A stretch of 64,000 nucleotides of DNA, taken from NCBI GenBank assembly GCA_038106145.1, contig JAYODD010000008.1:68593-132592 (forward strand). Direction: 5' to 3'. Below are positions 35,790 through 44,680 of the stretch, in pieces (within the stretch, counting starts at the first letter, position 1; each line of letters begins with the position of its first letter). The translations under genes were made by a program, and so were the position numbers. Below the pieces are notes generated by a model. That model had not been told where the DNA came from and made no database searches. It was given only the letters and a program-made list of their open reading frames with translations. Origin of the DNA: JBFJKD01 sp038106145. Its GTDB lineage: Bacteria; Pseudomonadota; Gammaproteobacteria; Pseudomonadales; Porticoccaceae.

Positions 35790-36275
35790 ATGTTTGATGT
35801 GGGTTTTTCTGAAATTGTGCTGATCGCTGTGGTCTGTTTGATTGTCATCGGGCCCAAACGGTTACCGGAAACCGTGCGCTTTTTCGGCTTCTGGCTCGGT
35901 CGCATTCGACGCAGCCTGAGCAACGCCCGCGCCGACATGGAACGGGAGTTTGGTCTGGATGAGATTCGCCGCGACCTGCACAACCAGGAATTGCTGCAAC
36001 GCCTGGAGGATGAACGCAAACAGGTGGAACGGGCGTTTAACAGGAGCAAAGAAACTAATCAGCCGCAGCCCGGCGACGAACTGCAAACTTCAGCAAACTC
36101 CCCTGAAAACGGGGACGCCATCGATTTCGATGCGGATTTCGACAGCGACGATCTCGACCACCCCGAAACCACCCACACGCCTTCCTCGACGCCGCCTGGT
36201 GCCAGGATCGACGAACCCCGCGACCCGCGCAACGACGAATCCATACCCGACACCCCGGACAAGGGCGCATCCTGA
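35790..36275 (+). CDS. tatB: Twin-arginine translocase subunit TatB
   Basis: Substrate-recognition Tat subunit: MFDVGFSEIVLIAVVCLIVIGPKRLPE (TM, then an E/P hinge), a long amphipathic helix, and a low-complexity acidic Asp/Thr/Pro-rich tail. 161 residues. The stop is three bases before the tatC ATG. Confidence 0.96.
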   Translation: MFDVGFSEIVLIAVVCLIVIGPKRLPETVRFFGFWLGRIRRSLSNARADMEREFGLDEIRRDLHNQELLQRLEDERKQVERAFNRSKETNQPQPGDELQTSANSPENGDAIDFDADFDSDDLDHPETTHTPSSTPPGARIDEPRDPRNDESIPDTPDKGAS

Positions 36276-36278
36276 TTG

Positions 36279-37073
36279 ATGAACGAGTCCACCCCCGAAG
36301 CCAACCAGCCGCAACCGATGGTGACGCATCTCATAGAGCTGCGCGATCGTCTGTTGCGGGTGCTGGTGATTATCGGCTTAGTGTTTGTGGGCATGTTTCC
36401 GTTTGCCAATGAGTTGTACACCTTCGTCTCGGAACCGCTGCGGGTGTACCTGCCCGAAAACGCCACCATGATTGCCACCGAGGTGGCATCGCCCTTTTTA
36501 ACGCCTTTCAAATTAACCCTGGTGCTGGCAGTGTTTGCCGCCATGCCCTTTATTCTCTACCAGGCCTGGGCCTTTATCGCACCCGGCCTGTACCGCAAAG
36601 AACGACACATCGTACTGCCGATTATGGCTTCGAGCGTATTGCTCTTTTACGGCGGCATGGCATTTGCGTACTATGTGGTCTTCCCACTGGTATTTGGCTT
36701 CTTCACCAGCGTTGGCCCGGCAGATGTCGCGGTGATGACGGATATTTCCCGCTATCTCGATTTCGTCTTAAAGCTGTTTTTCGCATTTGGCGTGGCCTTC
36801 GAGATACCCATTGCCACCATTATCCTGATCTGGACTGGCGTCATAACGCCGGACAAACTCGCCGACAAGCGCCCCTATGTGGTAGTGGGCTGTTTTGTCA
36901 TCGGTATGCTGCTTACGCCCCCCGATGTGATTTCGCAGGCGCTACTGGCGATTCCCATGTGGCTATTGTACGAGGTTGGCGTCTTTTTCGGCCGTATGAT
37001 TCATCAGCAGGGCGATTCTGAACTCGACGACGAGAGTGACGGGAGCCTGGACGACAACCCCAAGGATGGATAA
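36279..37073 (+). CDS. tatC: Twin-arginine translocase subunit TatC
   Basis: Six-TM receptor for twin-arginine signal peptides. The family's HLIELRDRLLR N-terminal motif, SPFLTPFKL, FIAPGLYRKER and LTPPDVISQ are all present. A TTG one codon earlier is in frame, but the ATG at 36279 is preferred. The hydrophilic acidic C-terminus is typical. About 264 residues. Confidence 0.97.
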   Translation: MNESTPEANQPQPMVTHLIELRDRLLRVLVIIGLVFVGMFPFANELYTFVSEPLRVYLPENATMIATEVASPFLTPFKLTLVLAVFAAMPFILYQAWAFIAPGLYRKERHIVLPIMASSVLLFYGGMAFAYYVVFPLVFGFFTSVGPADVAVMTDISRYLDFVLKLFFAFGVAFEIPIATIILIWTGVITPDKLADKRPYVVVGCFVIGMLLTPPDVISQALLAIPMWLLYEVGVFFGRMIHQQGDSELDDESDGSLDDNPKDG

Positions 37074-37527
37074 ATCGCACCAGTCTATTTTCTATGACCT
37101 CCGCACGGCGCCGGGCAGAAAAATACGCGCTATGACATGAATCTATTTCAACTTAAAACAGATTCATCATGTATCTGGTATCACTCTCCCGAAATATGGG
37201 ATTGCTGTGGGCAGCCCCACACTGAACCTAACTCGTGTCCCTATTGCACTTATTTGATGGAAAATAACTTTCCCCACCCCACCAGTAGCACAAACCACAC
37301 ACTTTTTTGACTGCTAACCAACGGTTTACCTTGCTGGCGTGCCGTTGTAACATCGCCGCCCTGCACCGGAGACAGTACGAAAACTGTACGCAATTGCCCT
37401 GGGGACGATGACCCCTTCAAAAAAGGCACGCTGTGAATAACAGGAACAATACGTGCGGTAACAGAACACTACAGCTTATGGCACTATCCGTGGGATTGAC
37501 GCCAGGCGCGAGATACGGAGAAAGGGT
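37074..37527. other. 454-bp tatC-purE intergenic region
   Basis: I find no convincing gene here. It contains an 8-bp inverted repeat ATGAATCT...AGATTCAT (37138-37168, 15-base loop, no T-run) and an AT-richer patch around 37250-37310. The last ~20 bp carry the purE Shine-Dalgarno (GGAGAAAGGG). No PurR box or riboswitch was recognised. It must hold the purEK promoter and probably the tatABC 3' end. Confidence 0.5.
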
Positions 37528-38016
37528 ATGCAAGCATTAGTTGGCGTCATTATGGGGTCTACGTCGGATTGGGAGACTCTCAAACATACCACCGATGTAC
37601 TCCAACAACTCGGCATCGCCCACGAGGTGGAAGTGGTGTCCGCGCACCGCACCCCGGACAAACTGTTTGCATACGCCGCTACCGCCGCAGAGCGTGGGCT
37701 CGAAGTCATCATTGCCGGCGCCGGTGGCGCGGCCCACCTGCCCGGTATGACGGCGGCCAAAACTCTGCTTCCGGTACTCGGTGTGCCTATTCAATCAAAA
37801 GTCCTCAATGGGGTTGATTCCCTGCTCTCGATAGTACAAATGCCTGCGGGTATCCCGGTAGGAACCCTGGCCATCGGGCGCGCGGGAGCTGTCAATGCCG
37901 CGTTACTGGCGGCGGCCATGTTGGCGAATAAATACGACACCATCCGCAGCGCGTTAAACGAGTATCGGCAGGCGCAATCCGCGGCGGTACTGGCCAAGCC
38001 CGACCCGCGAGACTGA
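37528..38016 (+). CDS. purE: N5-carboxyaminoimidazole ribonucleotide mutase
   Basis: Purine synthesis: converts N5-CAIR to CAIR. Class I PurE motifs VIMGSTSDWETL, EVVSAHRTPDKLF, IAGAGGAAHLPGM and LNGVDSLLSIVQMPAGIPVGT. 162 residues. purK follows after 5 bp. Confidence 0.99.
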   Translation: MQALVGVIMGSTSDWETLKHTTDVLQQLGIAHEVEVVSAHRTPDKLFAYAATAAERGLEVIIAGAGGAAHLPGMTAAKTLLPVLGVPIQSKVLNGVDSLLSIVQMPAGIPVGTLAIGRAGAVNAALLAAAMLANKYDTIRSALNEYRQAQSAAVLAKPDPRD

Positions 38017-38021
38017 GCCGC

Positions 38022-39092
38022 ATGATTATCGGCATTTTGGGCGGCGGCCAGCTGGCCCGCATGATGGCCCTGGCCGGACACCCGCTGGGCCATCGTTTTG
38101 TGTTTCTGGATCCCGCGCCGGATGCCTGTGCCGCACCCCTCGGTGAATTGCTGGTGGCGTCCTACGACGATCAGAACGCACTCGCCCAACTGGCGCGGCA
38201 AGTGGATGTGGTGACCTTCGACTTTGAGAATGTTCCCGCCGCCAGCCTCGCGTTCCTCGCCGAGAAAATATCTGTCTTTCCGCCCCCTGCTGCCCTGCAA
38301 GCAGCGCAGGATCGACTGGTGGAAAAAAACCTGTTTCGCCAACTGGGTATCGCCACCGCCGACTACGTCGCCGTCGCCAGTCGGGACGATCTGACCCAGG
38401 CGGTGGCGCGCCTGGGTTTACCGGCCATCCTGAAAACCCGTACCCAGGGCTACGACGGCAAAGGGCAATGGCTGTTGCGCACGCAGGCCGATGTCGCGCA
38501 CGCCTGGTCGGAACTGGCGGGGCGCGCTGCGATACTCGAGGCGTTTATCGCCTTTGAGCGCGAGGTATCCGCGATCGGCGTCAAAGGCCAATGTGGCGAG
38601 ACACTGTTCTATCCTCTGGCGGAAAATACTCACCGGGACGGCGTACTGTTTCAGACCTTAAGTACCGCTGATGACCCCATGCAAGTGCGCGCGGAACAAC
38701 AAACCTCTCTGCTGCTCGCAGCCCTCGATTATGTCGGCGTCATAGCGGTGGAATTTTTTCAGGTGGGCGACAATCTACTGGCCAATGAATTTGCGCCGCG
38801 GGTGCACAACTCGGGCCACTGGACCATTGAGGGGGCCGAAACCAGCCAGTTTGAAAATCACCTGCGGGCGGTCACCGGTCAGCCCCTGGGACAGACCGTC
38901 GCGCGGGGTCACTTCGCCATGCTTAACCTGCTCGGCGCCATGCCCGATGCACAGGCCGTCCTGGCGATACCGGGTGCACACCTGCACGACTACGGCAAAG
39001 CGCCCCGGGCGGGCCGCAAGCTTGGTCATATCACGTTAAATTGCGGTGACCGTACACCAGTTCTACCAGACAAGTTGCTCGATTTACTCTAA
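38022..39092 (+). CDS. purK: N5-carboxyaminoimidazole ribonucleotide synthetase
   Basis: ATP-grasp enzyme making N5-CAIR from AIR, bicarbonate and ATP. N-terminal GILGGGQLARMMALAG, ATP-grasp TRTQGYDGKGQW and NEFAPRVHNSGHWTIEGA. 356 residues. Its last four bases overlap the convergent CoA-transferase gene. Confidence 0.98.
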   Translation: MIIGILGGGQLARMMALAGHPLGHRFVFLDPAPDACAAPLGELLVASYDDQNALAQLARQVDVVTFDFENVPAASLAFLAEKISVFPPPAALQAAQDRLVEKNLFRQLGIATADYVAVASRDDLTQAVARLGLPAILKTRTQGYDGKGQWLLRTQADVAHAWSELAGRAAILEAFIAFEREVSAIGVKGQCGETLFYPLAENTHRDGVLFQTLSTADDPMQVRAEQQTSLLLAALDYVGVIAVEFFQVGDNLLANEFAPRVHNSGHWTIEGAETSQFENHLRAVTGQPLGQTVARGHFAMLNLLGAMPDAQAVLAIPGAHLHDYGKAPRAGRKLGHITLNCGDRTPVLPDKLLDLL

Positions 39093-40273
39093 CCGATGGC
39101 GCCCGCCGCGCGCCAGGCGGCGATGTCTGCGGCGGAACATCCCACCGATAGCAGCACTTCGTCGGTGTGCTGACCGAGCGCCGGCGCCGGTATCGGTTCG
39201 CGCGCCGCCTCACCCGCGAAAATAACCGGCGGACGGGCTTGCCGTAGACGCCCCGCGGCGGGGTGTTCGTATTCGACAACACTGCCCGCATGCACCACCC
39301 GCGGGTCGGTGAACACCTGTTCGCGGCTATTCACTTTTGCGCAGGGTACGCCGTCGGCATCAAGACGTGCAATCAAGACATCGCTACTGTAGTGCAACGC
39401 CCTTTTTTCAAACTCCTCCAGCAGGGGCCTGTAGTTGGTAAACCGCCCCATTAACGTGGTAAAACGTTCATCGTCGAGCAGGGATTCGCATTCCAGCGCC
39501 CTGCAGGCGCCTTTAAATTCGTCATCCCCCACCACAATGCAGGTAATAAACCCGTCGCCACTTTTAATAATGCGATAAAAATCCGCTAACAGGGGTTTGC
39601 GCTGTACCCCTTCTTCACCGACGAAACTGTCATTCCAGAACACATCCGCCCACAGAAAACTCAGGCTGGCATCGAGCATGGAAACTTCCAGGTGGTGACC
39701 CTGAACCTGTCCACGCTCCCGGGCGAACAGCGCGGAGGAAATCGCCTGGGCCGCAGTGTAGGCCGCGATTTTGTCGCTGACGATGGTTTTTACCAGTTGC
39801 GGGTTGCCATCCGCGTCCGTCTGGTTGATCGCGAATCCTGACACCGCCTGGATCACCGGATCATACACCCGATTTTCAGACCCGGGACCATCGGCCCCAT
39901 ACCCGGAGATCGACACATAGATAAGATTTGGATTGATGTTATGCAAATCCGCGTACCCATAACCGTAGCGATCCAGCGCTCCGGGGCGAGAGTTTTGCAC
40001 AAACACATCCGCGGTTTTAATCAGCGCTTCCAGCGCCGGGCGAATCGCCGGGTTTTTTAAATCCACCGCGACCGACCGCTTGTTGCGATTTAAATACAGG
40101 TTATAGCCGGTAAAACCACCGCGCACACCACCCACATACCGGGATGGATCGCCACTGCCCAGGGTTTCCAGCCGAATAACGTCCGCACCCTGATCGGCGA
40201 GCAGGCCCGAGGCCAATGGCCCGGACGCATTAGTCGTAACTTCGACAATCCGTATACCTGTTAGTGGTTCCAT
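39089..40273 (-). CDS. CaiB/BaiF family (class III) CoA-transferase
   Basis: 394 residues of the family III acyl-CoA transferase fold: VVEVTTNASGPLASGLLADQGADVIRLE, NRNKRSVAVDLKNP, VFVQNSRPGALDRYGYGY and ISGYGADGPGSENRVYDPVIQA. The catalytic Asp candidate is in EVSMLDASL. These enzymes move CoA between carboxylic acids by a half-sandwich dimer. The donor and acceptor cannot be predicted. It stands alone, convergent with purK. Confidence 0.9.
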   Translation of the reverse strand: MEPLTGIRIVEVTTNASGPLASGLLADQGADVIRLETLGSGDPSRYVGGVRGGFTGYNLYLNRNKRSVAVDLKNPAIRPALEALIKTADVFVQNSRPGALDRYGYGYADLHNINPNLIYVSISGYGADGPGSENRVYDPVIQAVSGFAINQTDADGNPQLVKTIVSDKIAAYTAAQAISSALFARERGQVQGHHLEVSMLDASLSFLWADVFWNDSFVGEEGVQRKPLLADFYRIIKSGDGFITCIVVGDDEFKGACRALECESLLDDERFTTLMGRFTNYRPLLEEFEKRALHYSSDVLIARLDADGVPCAKVNSREQVFTDPRVVHAGSVVEYEHPAAGRLRQARPPVIFAGEAAREPIPAPALGQHTDEVLLSVGCSAADIAAWRAAGAIG

Positions 40274-40476
40274 ATAGGCGGTTCCATTTCAGTGATTTGA
40301 TAGTAGCGATCCCATTAGCGTTATGCTCCGCAGGGTAACACCACAAACTGAGCGTATCCCGTGTTTTTATCTTCCATCCCGCGCCGCGCCGCATCGACAC
40401 CCGCTATTCAATCCACAAATACGATCATTAACAACTGTCTTTGCGATGGCACCAAGTTTACCACCACAGGCTGGCA

Positions 40477-41265
40477 TCAGGGTCGAGCAGTGACCAGTAG
40501 CGGCCAGATTTGATGCAGAAACTCGGTAATTTTATTAGCCACACGCCATCTTGCGGAAGCCGCGTCACCGCGCTCCAGATCAGTCATATTCCAGGCCTGG
40601 AAGAGCGTAGCGAAATCCATCAATGGCTCACCGCATCCCGCAAATTCCCAGTCCAGCACCAGCAAACGACCCGTGGCGTCTTCGACAACGTTGGCGGGAC
40701 TTAAATCGTGATGACACAGCACGGTTTGTCGGATACCTGCCTGAAAGCTGTCCAGCACAGGTTCCAGTTCCCGGTACAGTTGACAGGTATGCATGGGCAC
40801 CGGCGCCCGCCCGGCACACAGTCGTTGCCAGTACTGGCGTACGTGGGTCGCGTAATCGAAGACCGGGGCTGCAACCGGGCACTGATGGATACGTTCCAGC
40901 AGCGCCGTTAACGCGGCGCGTTTTTCCGGGCTCTGCGCCAATTCGTGGGCCGACCAGTGTATGCCTTCAATATACTCTGTCACCAGAAACTGTTCGCGCG
41001 GCGCGCAGTACACCACCTGCGGTGCAAAATCCTGGCCGGCGATGGCGGCGAGAATTTTCTGCTCGCGACAGCGGTCAATCCCCAGCGCCGTGCCGTTTTC
41101 GGCATTCAGACGCAGTACCAGACGGCGCCCATCTGCGTTGACCAGATAACTTTGGTTGGTCAGCCCCCCAACTATGGGTTTGATCACTCGCGGCGGGTAT
41201 TGCAGCGCCAGAGACCAATGCTCCCAGGTGTCAACCGCGGCCTGTACCCGCTGCGGAATCGGCAT
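40477..41265 (-). CDS. Thiamine kinase-like phosphotransferase
   Basis: APH/choline-kinase fold: GGLTNQSYLV (nucleotide loop), VLCHHDLSPANVV (catalytic Asp) and LVLDWEFAGCGEPLMDFA (metal site). By itself it could be a choline, aminoglycoside or thiamine kinase. Its place as last gene under a TPP riboswitch, overlapping the PnuT-like transporter, makes thiamine kinase (ThiK or the tnk type described with PnuT) most likely. The frame opens at 41313. The ATG at 41265 (MPIPQRVQAAVD) is preferred and overlaps pnuT by 35 bases. Confidence 0.82.
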   Translation of the reverse strand: MPIPQRVQAAVDTWEHWSLALQYPPRVIKPIVGGLTNQSYLVNADGRRLVLRLNAENGTALGIDRCREQKILAAIAGQDFAPQVVYCAPREQFLVTEYIEGIHWSAHELAQSPEKRAALTALLERIHQCPVAAPVFDYATHVRQYWQRLCAGRAPVPMHTCQLYRELEPVLDSFQAGIRQTVLCHHDLSPANVVEDATGRLLVLDWEFAGCGEPLMDFATLFQAWNMTDLERGDAASARWRVANKITEFLHQIWPLLVTARP

Positions 41266-41863
41266 GCTGTGACTCCATCTGCTTACGCCAGGAAAAGTAG
41301 CCAAACACCACAATAATCAGGTAGGCCAGGAATAACAATGCGGTTAAGTTCAGACCCCGGTCGATGTAAAGCATCAGGGCCAGGCTATCTATCAACATCC
41401 AGTACAACCAGTTTTCGAGAATTTTTTTTGCCACCATCCAGGTGGTGAGCACGCTGCCCCAGGTGACCAAGGAATCCACGTAGGGCCAGGCGGCGGCGGT
41501 GTACGCCGTCAGAAAAGCCCCGGATAGCCACGCGGCCAGCAGCACCGTCGCCCCTGCGGCAACGTGATTTTTAAGCGGCCAGGTGCGTATTTGCACGCCG
41601 CGGTGCAACGCACCACCGCGGCGCCACTGATACCAGCCGTAGACCGCCATGCCCATGTAATACACATTAAGCGCGGATTCCATCAGCAGGCTTACCTGCC
41701 AGAACAGGGCGGTATAAATCGCGGTACTGGCAAATGCGCAGTACCAGCACAGGCTGTTTTCCCGCAGGGCCAACAACAAATAGGCCAGCGCCAACAGAAC
41801 CGCCAGCAACTCCCATCCCGAGGTGTCGGCAAACTGGGCAATGACCTGTTGCACAAAACCCAC
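41231..41863 (-). CDS. pnuT: PnuC-family thiamine transporter (PnuT-like)
   Basis: Seven-TM PnuC-type facilitator of 210 residues: SGWELLAVLLALAYLLLALRENSLCWY, ESALNVYYMGMAVYGWYQW, and WMVAKKILENWLYWMLIDSLALMLY near the C-terminus. PnuC proteins move nicotinamide riboside, and PnuT the thiamine relatives trapped by phosphorylation. The upstream TPP riboswitch and downstream kinase favour thiamine. Three bases separate it from the YkoF-like gene. Confidence 0.88.
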   Translation of the reverse strand: MGFVQQVIAQFADTSGWELLAVLLALAYLLLALRENSLCWYCAFASTAIYTALFWQVSLLMESALNVYYMGMAVYGWYQWRRGGALHRGVQIRTWPLKNHVAAGATVLLAAWLSGAFLTAYTAAAWPYVDSLVTWGSVLTTWMVAKKILENWLYWMLIDSLALMLYIDRGLNLTALLFLAYLIIVVFGYFSWRKQMESQHADSAAGTGRG

Positions 41864-41866
41864 TAA

Positions 41867-42112
41867 TCAAACAGCCTGATAGTCATAAATAAACTTGGTG
41901 ACAAAAATCGCCTTGCCCAGAGCGCCGTGGCTCCACAACATGGCGTCGCCAAGCGCGGCCATGACCTGACTGTGTTCACCCACCACCACGGTACAGGTGG
42001 GGTAAGTCTTCACCCGCAGATCGTAACCATTGAGTCGCTCGATAAACCCGTCGATAGGTCCAATATAATTATCCTGCAACGGGTACATGCTGATTTCCGC
42101 CGTCAGTTGCAC
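41867..42112 (-). CDS. YkoF/MTH1187-like thiamine-binding family protein
   Basis: 81 residues, one ferredoxin-like module of the Thiamine_BP (YkoF/MTH1187, former DUF77) family: MQLTAEISMYPLQDNYI, IERLNGYDLRVKTYPTCTVVVGE and the VMAALGDAM helix. YkoF of Bacillus binds thiamine or its pyrimidine moiety. Here it would be a cytosolic or carrier protein of the salvage pathway. GTG start with GGAGG six bases upstream. It lies between the TonB receptor and pnuT. Confidence 0.83.
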   Translation of the reverse strand: MQLTAEISMYPLQDNYIGPIDGFIERLNGYDLRVKTYPTCTVVVGEHSQVMAALGDAMLWSHGALGKAIFVTKFIYDYQAV

Positions 42113-42208
42113 TATCCACCTCCAGTGGTTTCTCGGTTATCGTTCGCCCGTGATTGGCAGCCAGCAGTGCCGCCGATGCAATCGGCGCGGCACTGCGTTT
42201 TCGCACCG

Positions 42209-44347
42209 TTAAAAATTGTAGGTCGCCGTCGCCCCAAACACCCGCGGCTCGCCGTATTGATAGTACGCTTCATCGGCGTAAAACTTGCGCGGATCGTTGC
42301 CGAAGTAGAAACCGCGCACGGCGTAATCCTGATCCGTTAAATTGCGTCCCCACAGGGTCAGATCCCAGTGCGCCAGGTTATAGCCCAGGGTCGCATTAAC
42401 CAGCTCGTAACTGTCGGAGCGTTGATCGTGGCTGTCGGAGAAATAGAAGCGAGCCTTGCCTTCCACCTCCAACCGCGCGTAAAAACCCGAGCCAAAATCC
42501 ATGCGCCCGCCGAGGTTAAATTGATAACGCGGCGCATGGGCCTGTTCGCGCCCACTCTTGTCCACCAAAGTGTCGGCCACGTTAACCACAAAATCGTCTA
42601 TCTCGGTATCGAGCCAGCCGATATTGGCGAACAGTTGAAAGGTGTCACTGAACTGCCAGCGGGCTTCCATTTCCATTCCATAGTTTTTGCCGCTGGCGGC
42701 ATTATCGATATATTCAACAAACTGCTGCTCCTCGTTATACCAGCCTTTTAGCTGCATATCCCGACGATCCATATAAAACAGTGCGAGGCGGGTTTGCAGT
42801 CGATCGTGCAGATAACTGCCCTTCAAACCCAGCTCGTAATTGATCAGGGTTTCCCGCTCGAACTCAAGGCGATCCTGTAAAAACGCGGTGATGGACGGCC
42901 CAAACCCGCTGCTTCTGGCACGCCCCAATGCCTCGCCGTTGACGCCGCCGGTTTTGTACCCGCGGGCGACTAAACCGTACAGCAGGGTATTGGGGTTGAC
43001 GTGGTATTCGAGGCTGGCCTGCCCACCCCACAGGTCGTCCCGCGGAGAAGCCCGCACGGCGCGACTATCCCGGTAGTCCGCCTGAAATTGTTCCCAGCGG
43101 GCGCCGAGGGTCAGGGTAACCCGTTCGCTTAGCGGGGTAGTCATCTGCCCATACAGCGCCAGATTTTCGGTATCATAAACACTGGTGAATTCCGCATCGG
43201 GAACGAACAGCACCCAGTCAAAAAAATTCCGCTGCAATGCTTCGTCCCGCTGTTCGTAGTACACGCCAGTCACCCAGTCGGTGTGACCGCCGAGACGACC
43301 AGCCTCCGTGGACGTCAAACGCAATTCCAGGCGGGTGGCATCGCGCTCGCGCCGGTAGTTGTCGGTGGACGAGTACTCCCAGCCCTCACAGGGCAACCCG
43401 GTACACAGGCCGTTAAAACTCCAGTCCTCGTCGTAGCCGTATTCAAGGTTGGAGTCTGTATACGAGACCCTGCCCAACAACTCAAACAAATCGTGGCCGG
43501 TCCAGGTGGTCGCCAGGGCGATGGCGCCGGTTTCCTGGCGGTCCTGGCCCGGCTGATCGGACAGTGTGTGGCGTGTATTGTCCAGACTGAACGCGTCGTA
43601 ACCGTTATCGACGTTCACATAAAAAGTGGTGAGATCGACTGCCAAATCGTCGTGCGCCTGCCAGCGCAATTTACCGCGCGCTGTCAGTTCGTCCCGATTA
43701 TTGGTGTTGTCTCGGCGCAGAAAATCGTTGTCGATAAACCCGTCGCTGCGATACTGCTGTACCGCCAGCCGGCCCCGCAAGGTTTCTGCAAGGGGTCCGC
43801 TCACCACGCTGCCCAGGCTCCAGGTGCCGTAGTTGCCGTAACTGCTGGACAACGCGCCGGCAAACTCCTCCGTGGGTTCATTGGACCGAATATTGACCAT
43901 GCCCGCCAGGCCATTGGCGCCAAAGCGCGTGCCCTGGGGACCGCGCAGCACTTCCACCTGGTGAATATCGTACAGCGTGGCCGCATTGCCAATACCGCTG
44001 ACATCAATACCATCAATCACCACGCCGACGGACGGGTTAATGGGATCGACAAACTGGCTGCGCTCGCCAATACCGCGTATTTGCAGGTAGCGACCGCGGG
44101 ACGCGCCCGCCGCAAAATTCACATTGGGCGCCGCATTGAGCACCTCTTCCAGATGCTGCGCGGTACGCCCACGAATGGTGGCAACGTCAATGACCGACAG
44201 GCTCGCCGGAACCTTGAGAATATCCAGATCGTGGAACGTTGCGGTGACAACAATTTCCTGGAGCGTATCGCGATCACTGCCTGCAGCCCAACTGGCGGAG
44301 CACAGACTAGTCAACAATAAGAGCATGTTGCGAAAAAACAGTTTCAT
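42209..44347 (-). CDS. TonB-dependent outer membrane receptor, thiamine-regulated
   Basis: 712 residues: a signal peptide (MKLFFRNMLLLLTSLCSASWA), TonB box-like DTLQEIVVTATF, plug domain (about 45-160, with LQIRGIGERSQF and VEVLRGPQGTRFGANGLAGMVNI), then a beta-barrel ending in the terminal aromatic FGATATYNF. Shine-Dalgarno GGAGG is seven bases before the ATG. The TPP riboswitch directly upstream suggests active uptake of thiamine or a derivative through the outer membrane. The ligand is inferred from regulation, not from the barrel sequence. Confidence 0.93.
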   Translation of the reverse strand: MKLFFRNMLLLLTSLCSASWAAGSDRDTLQEIVVTATFHDLDILKVPASLSVIDVATIRGRTAQHLEEVLNAAPNVNFAAGASRGRYLQIRGIGERSQFVDPINPSVGVVIDGIDVSGIGNAATLYDIHQVEVLRGPQGTRFGANGLAGMVNIRSNEPTEEFAGALSSSYGNYGTWSLGSVVSGPLAETLRGRLAVQQYRSDGFIDNDFLRRDNTNNRDELTARGKLRWQAHDDLAVDLTTFYVNVDNGYDAFSLDNTRHTLSDQPGQDRQETGAIALATTWTGHDLFELLGRVSYTDSNLEYGYDEDWSFNGLCTGLPCEGWEYSSTDNYRRERDATRLELRLTSTEAGRLGGHTDWVTGVYYEQRDEALQRNFFDWVLFVPDAEFTSVYDTENLALYGQMTTPLSERVTLTLGARWEQFQADYRDSRAVRASPRDDLWGGQASLEYHVNPNTLLYGLVARGYKTGGVNGEALGRARSSGFGPSITAFLQDRLEFERETLINYELGLKGSYLHDRLQTRLALFYMDRRDMQLKGWYNEEQQFVEYIDNAASGKNYGMEMEARWQFSDTFQLFANIGWLDTEIDDFVVNVADTLVDKSGREQAHAPRYQFNLGGRMDFGSGFYARLEVEGKARFYFSDSHDQRSDSYELVNATLGYNLAHWDLTLWGRNLTDQDYAVRGFYFGNDPRKFYADEAYYQYGEPRVFGATATYNF

Positions 44348-44419
44348 GGTAGAGCCTCCACAGCACTAACGTAATGGAGACCCGGAATATGCGCGAGGGT
44401 TAAGGCTAGAGCTGTCCTA

Positions 44420-44498
44420 TTCCTACGCCGGCACGACCCGGATCAGGTTCAAAGGGTTCGTCTTCACAACGTCTCAGGCCGAAGCCACCCCTTAGGAA
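44420..44498 (-). ncRNA. TPP riboswitch (THI element)
   Basis: On the minus strand the aptamer core is clear: GGGGTGGC, CTGAGA, then ACCCTTTGAACCTGATC, GGGT and GCCGGCGTAGGAA, with the closing P1 stem TTCCTA (44493-44498) pairing with TAGGAA (44420-44425). It ends about 73 bases before the TonB receptor ATG. When TPP is bound it should reduce expression of the four-gene thiamine uptake operon. No strong terminator is visible in the short expression platform, so control may be on translation initiation. Confidence 0.95.
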
Positions 44499-44603
44499 AT
44501 CGCAATTGCGACGCCGCTATTGTAGTCGCGCCGCGCGCAGATGCAACCGCTCAGCATGGCGTCGAACCTGCACATACGGTATATCCCTATAACACTACCG
44601 CGC

Positions 44604-44632
44604 TGGCCAAGTCGCGGCAGCATCGCTATAAT
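44604..44632 (+). promoter_or_regulatory. ppa: Promoter of ppa
   Basis: Perfect -10 TATAAT (44627-44632), 17-bp spacer, weak -35 TGGCCA (44604-44609), 48 bp before the ppa ATG. Confidence 0.5.
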
Positions 44633-44680
44633 CGCGGCCCTGTTGTACACCCCCACCTCACATTCCCATCAAGGACAACC

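Noticed and set aside
37138..37168. Inverted repeat ATGAATCT/AGATTCAT as a tatC terminator
   Set aside because: 8-bp AT-rich stem, 15-base loop and no T-run; it does not fit an intrinsic terminator.
43283..44320. 345-residue open frame opposite the TonB receptor
   Set aside because: Antisense shadow of a high-GC gene; no start signal and no recognisable domain.
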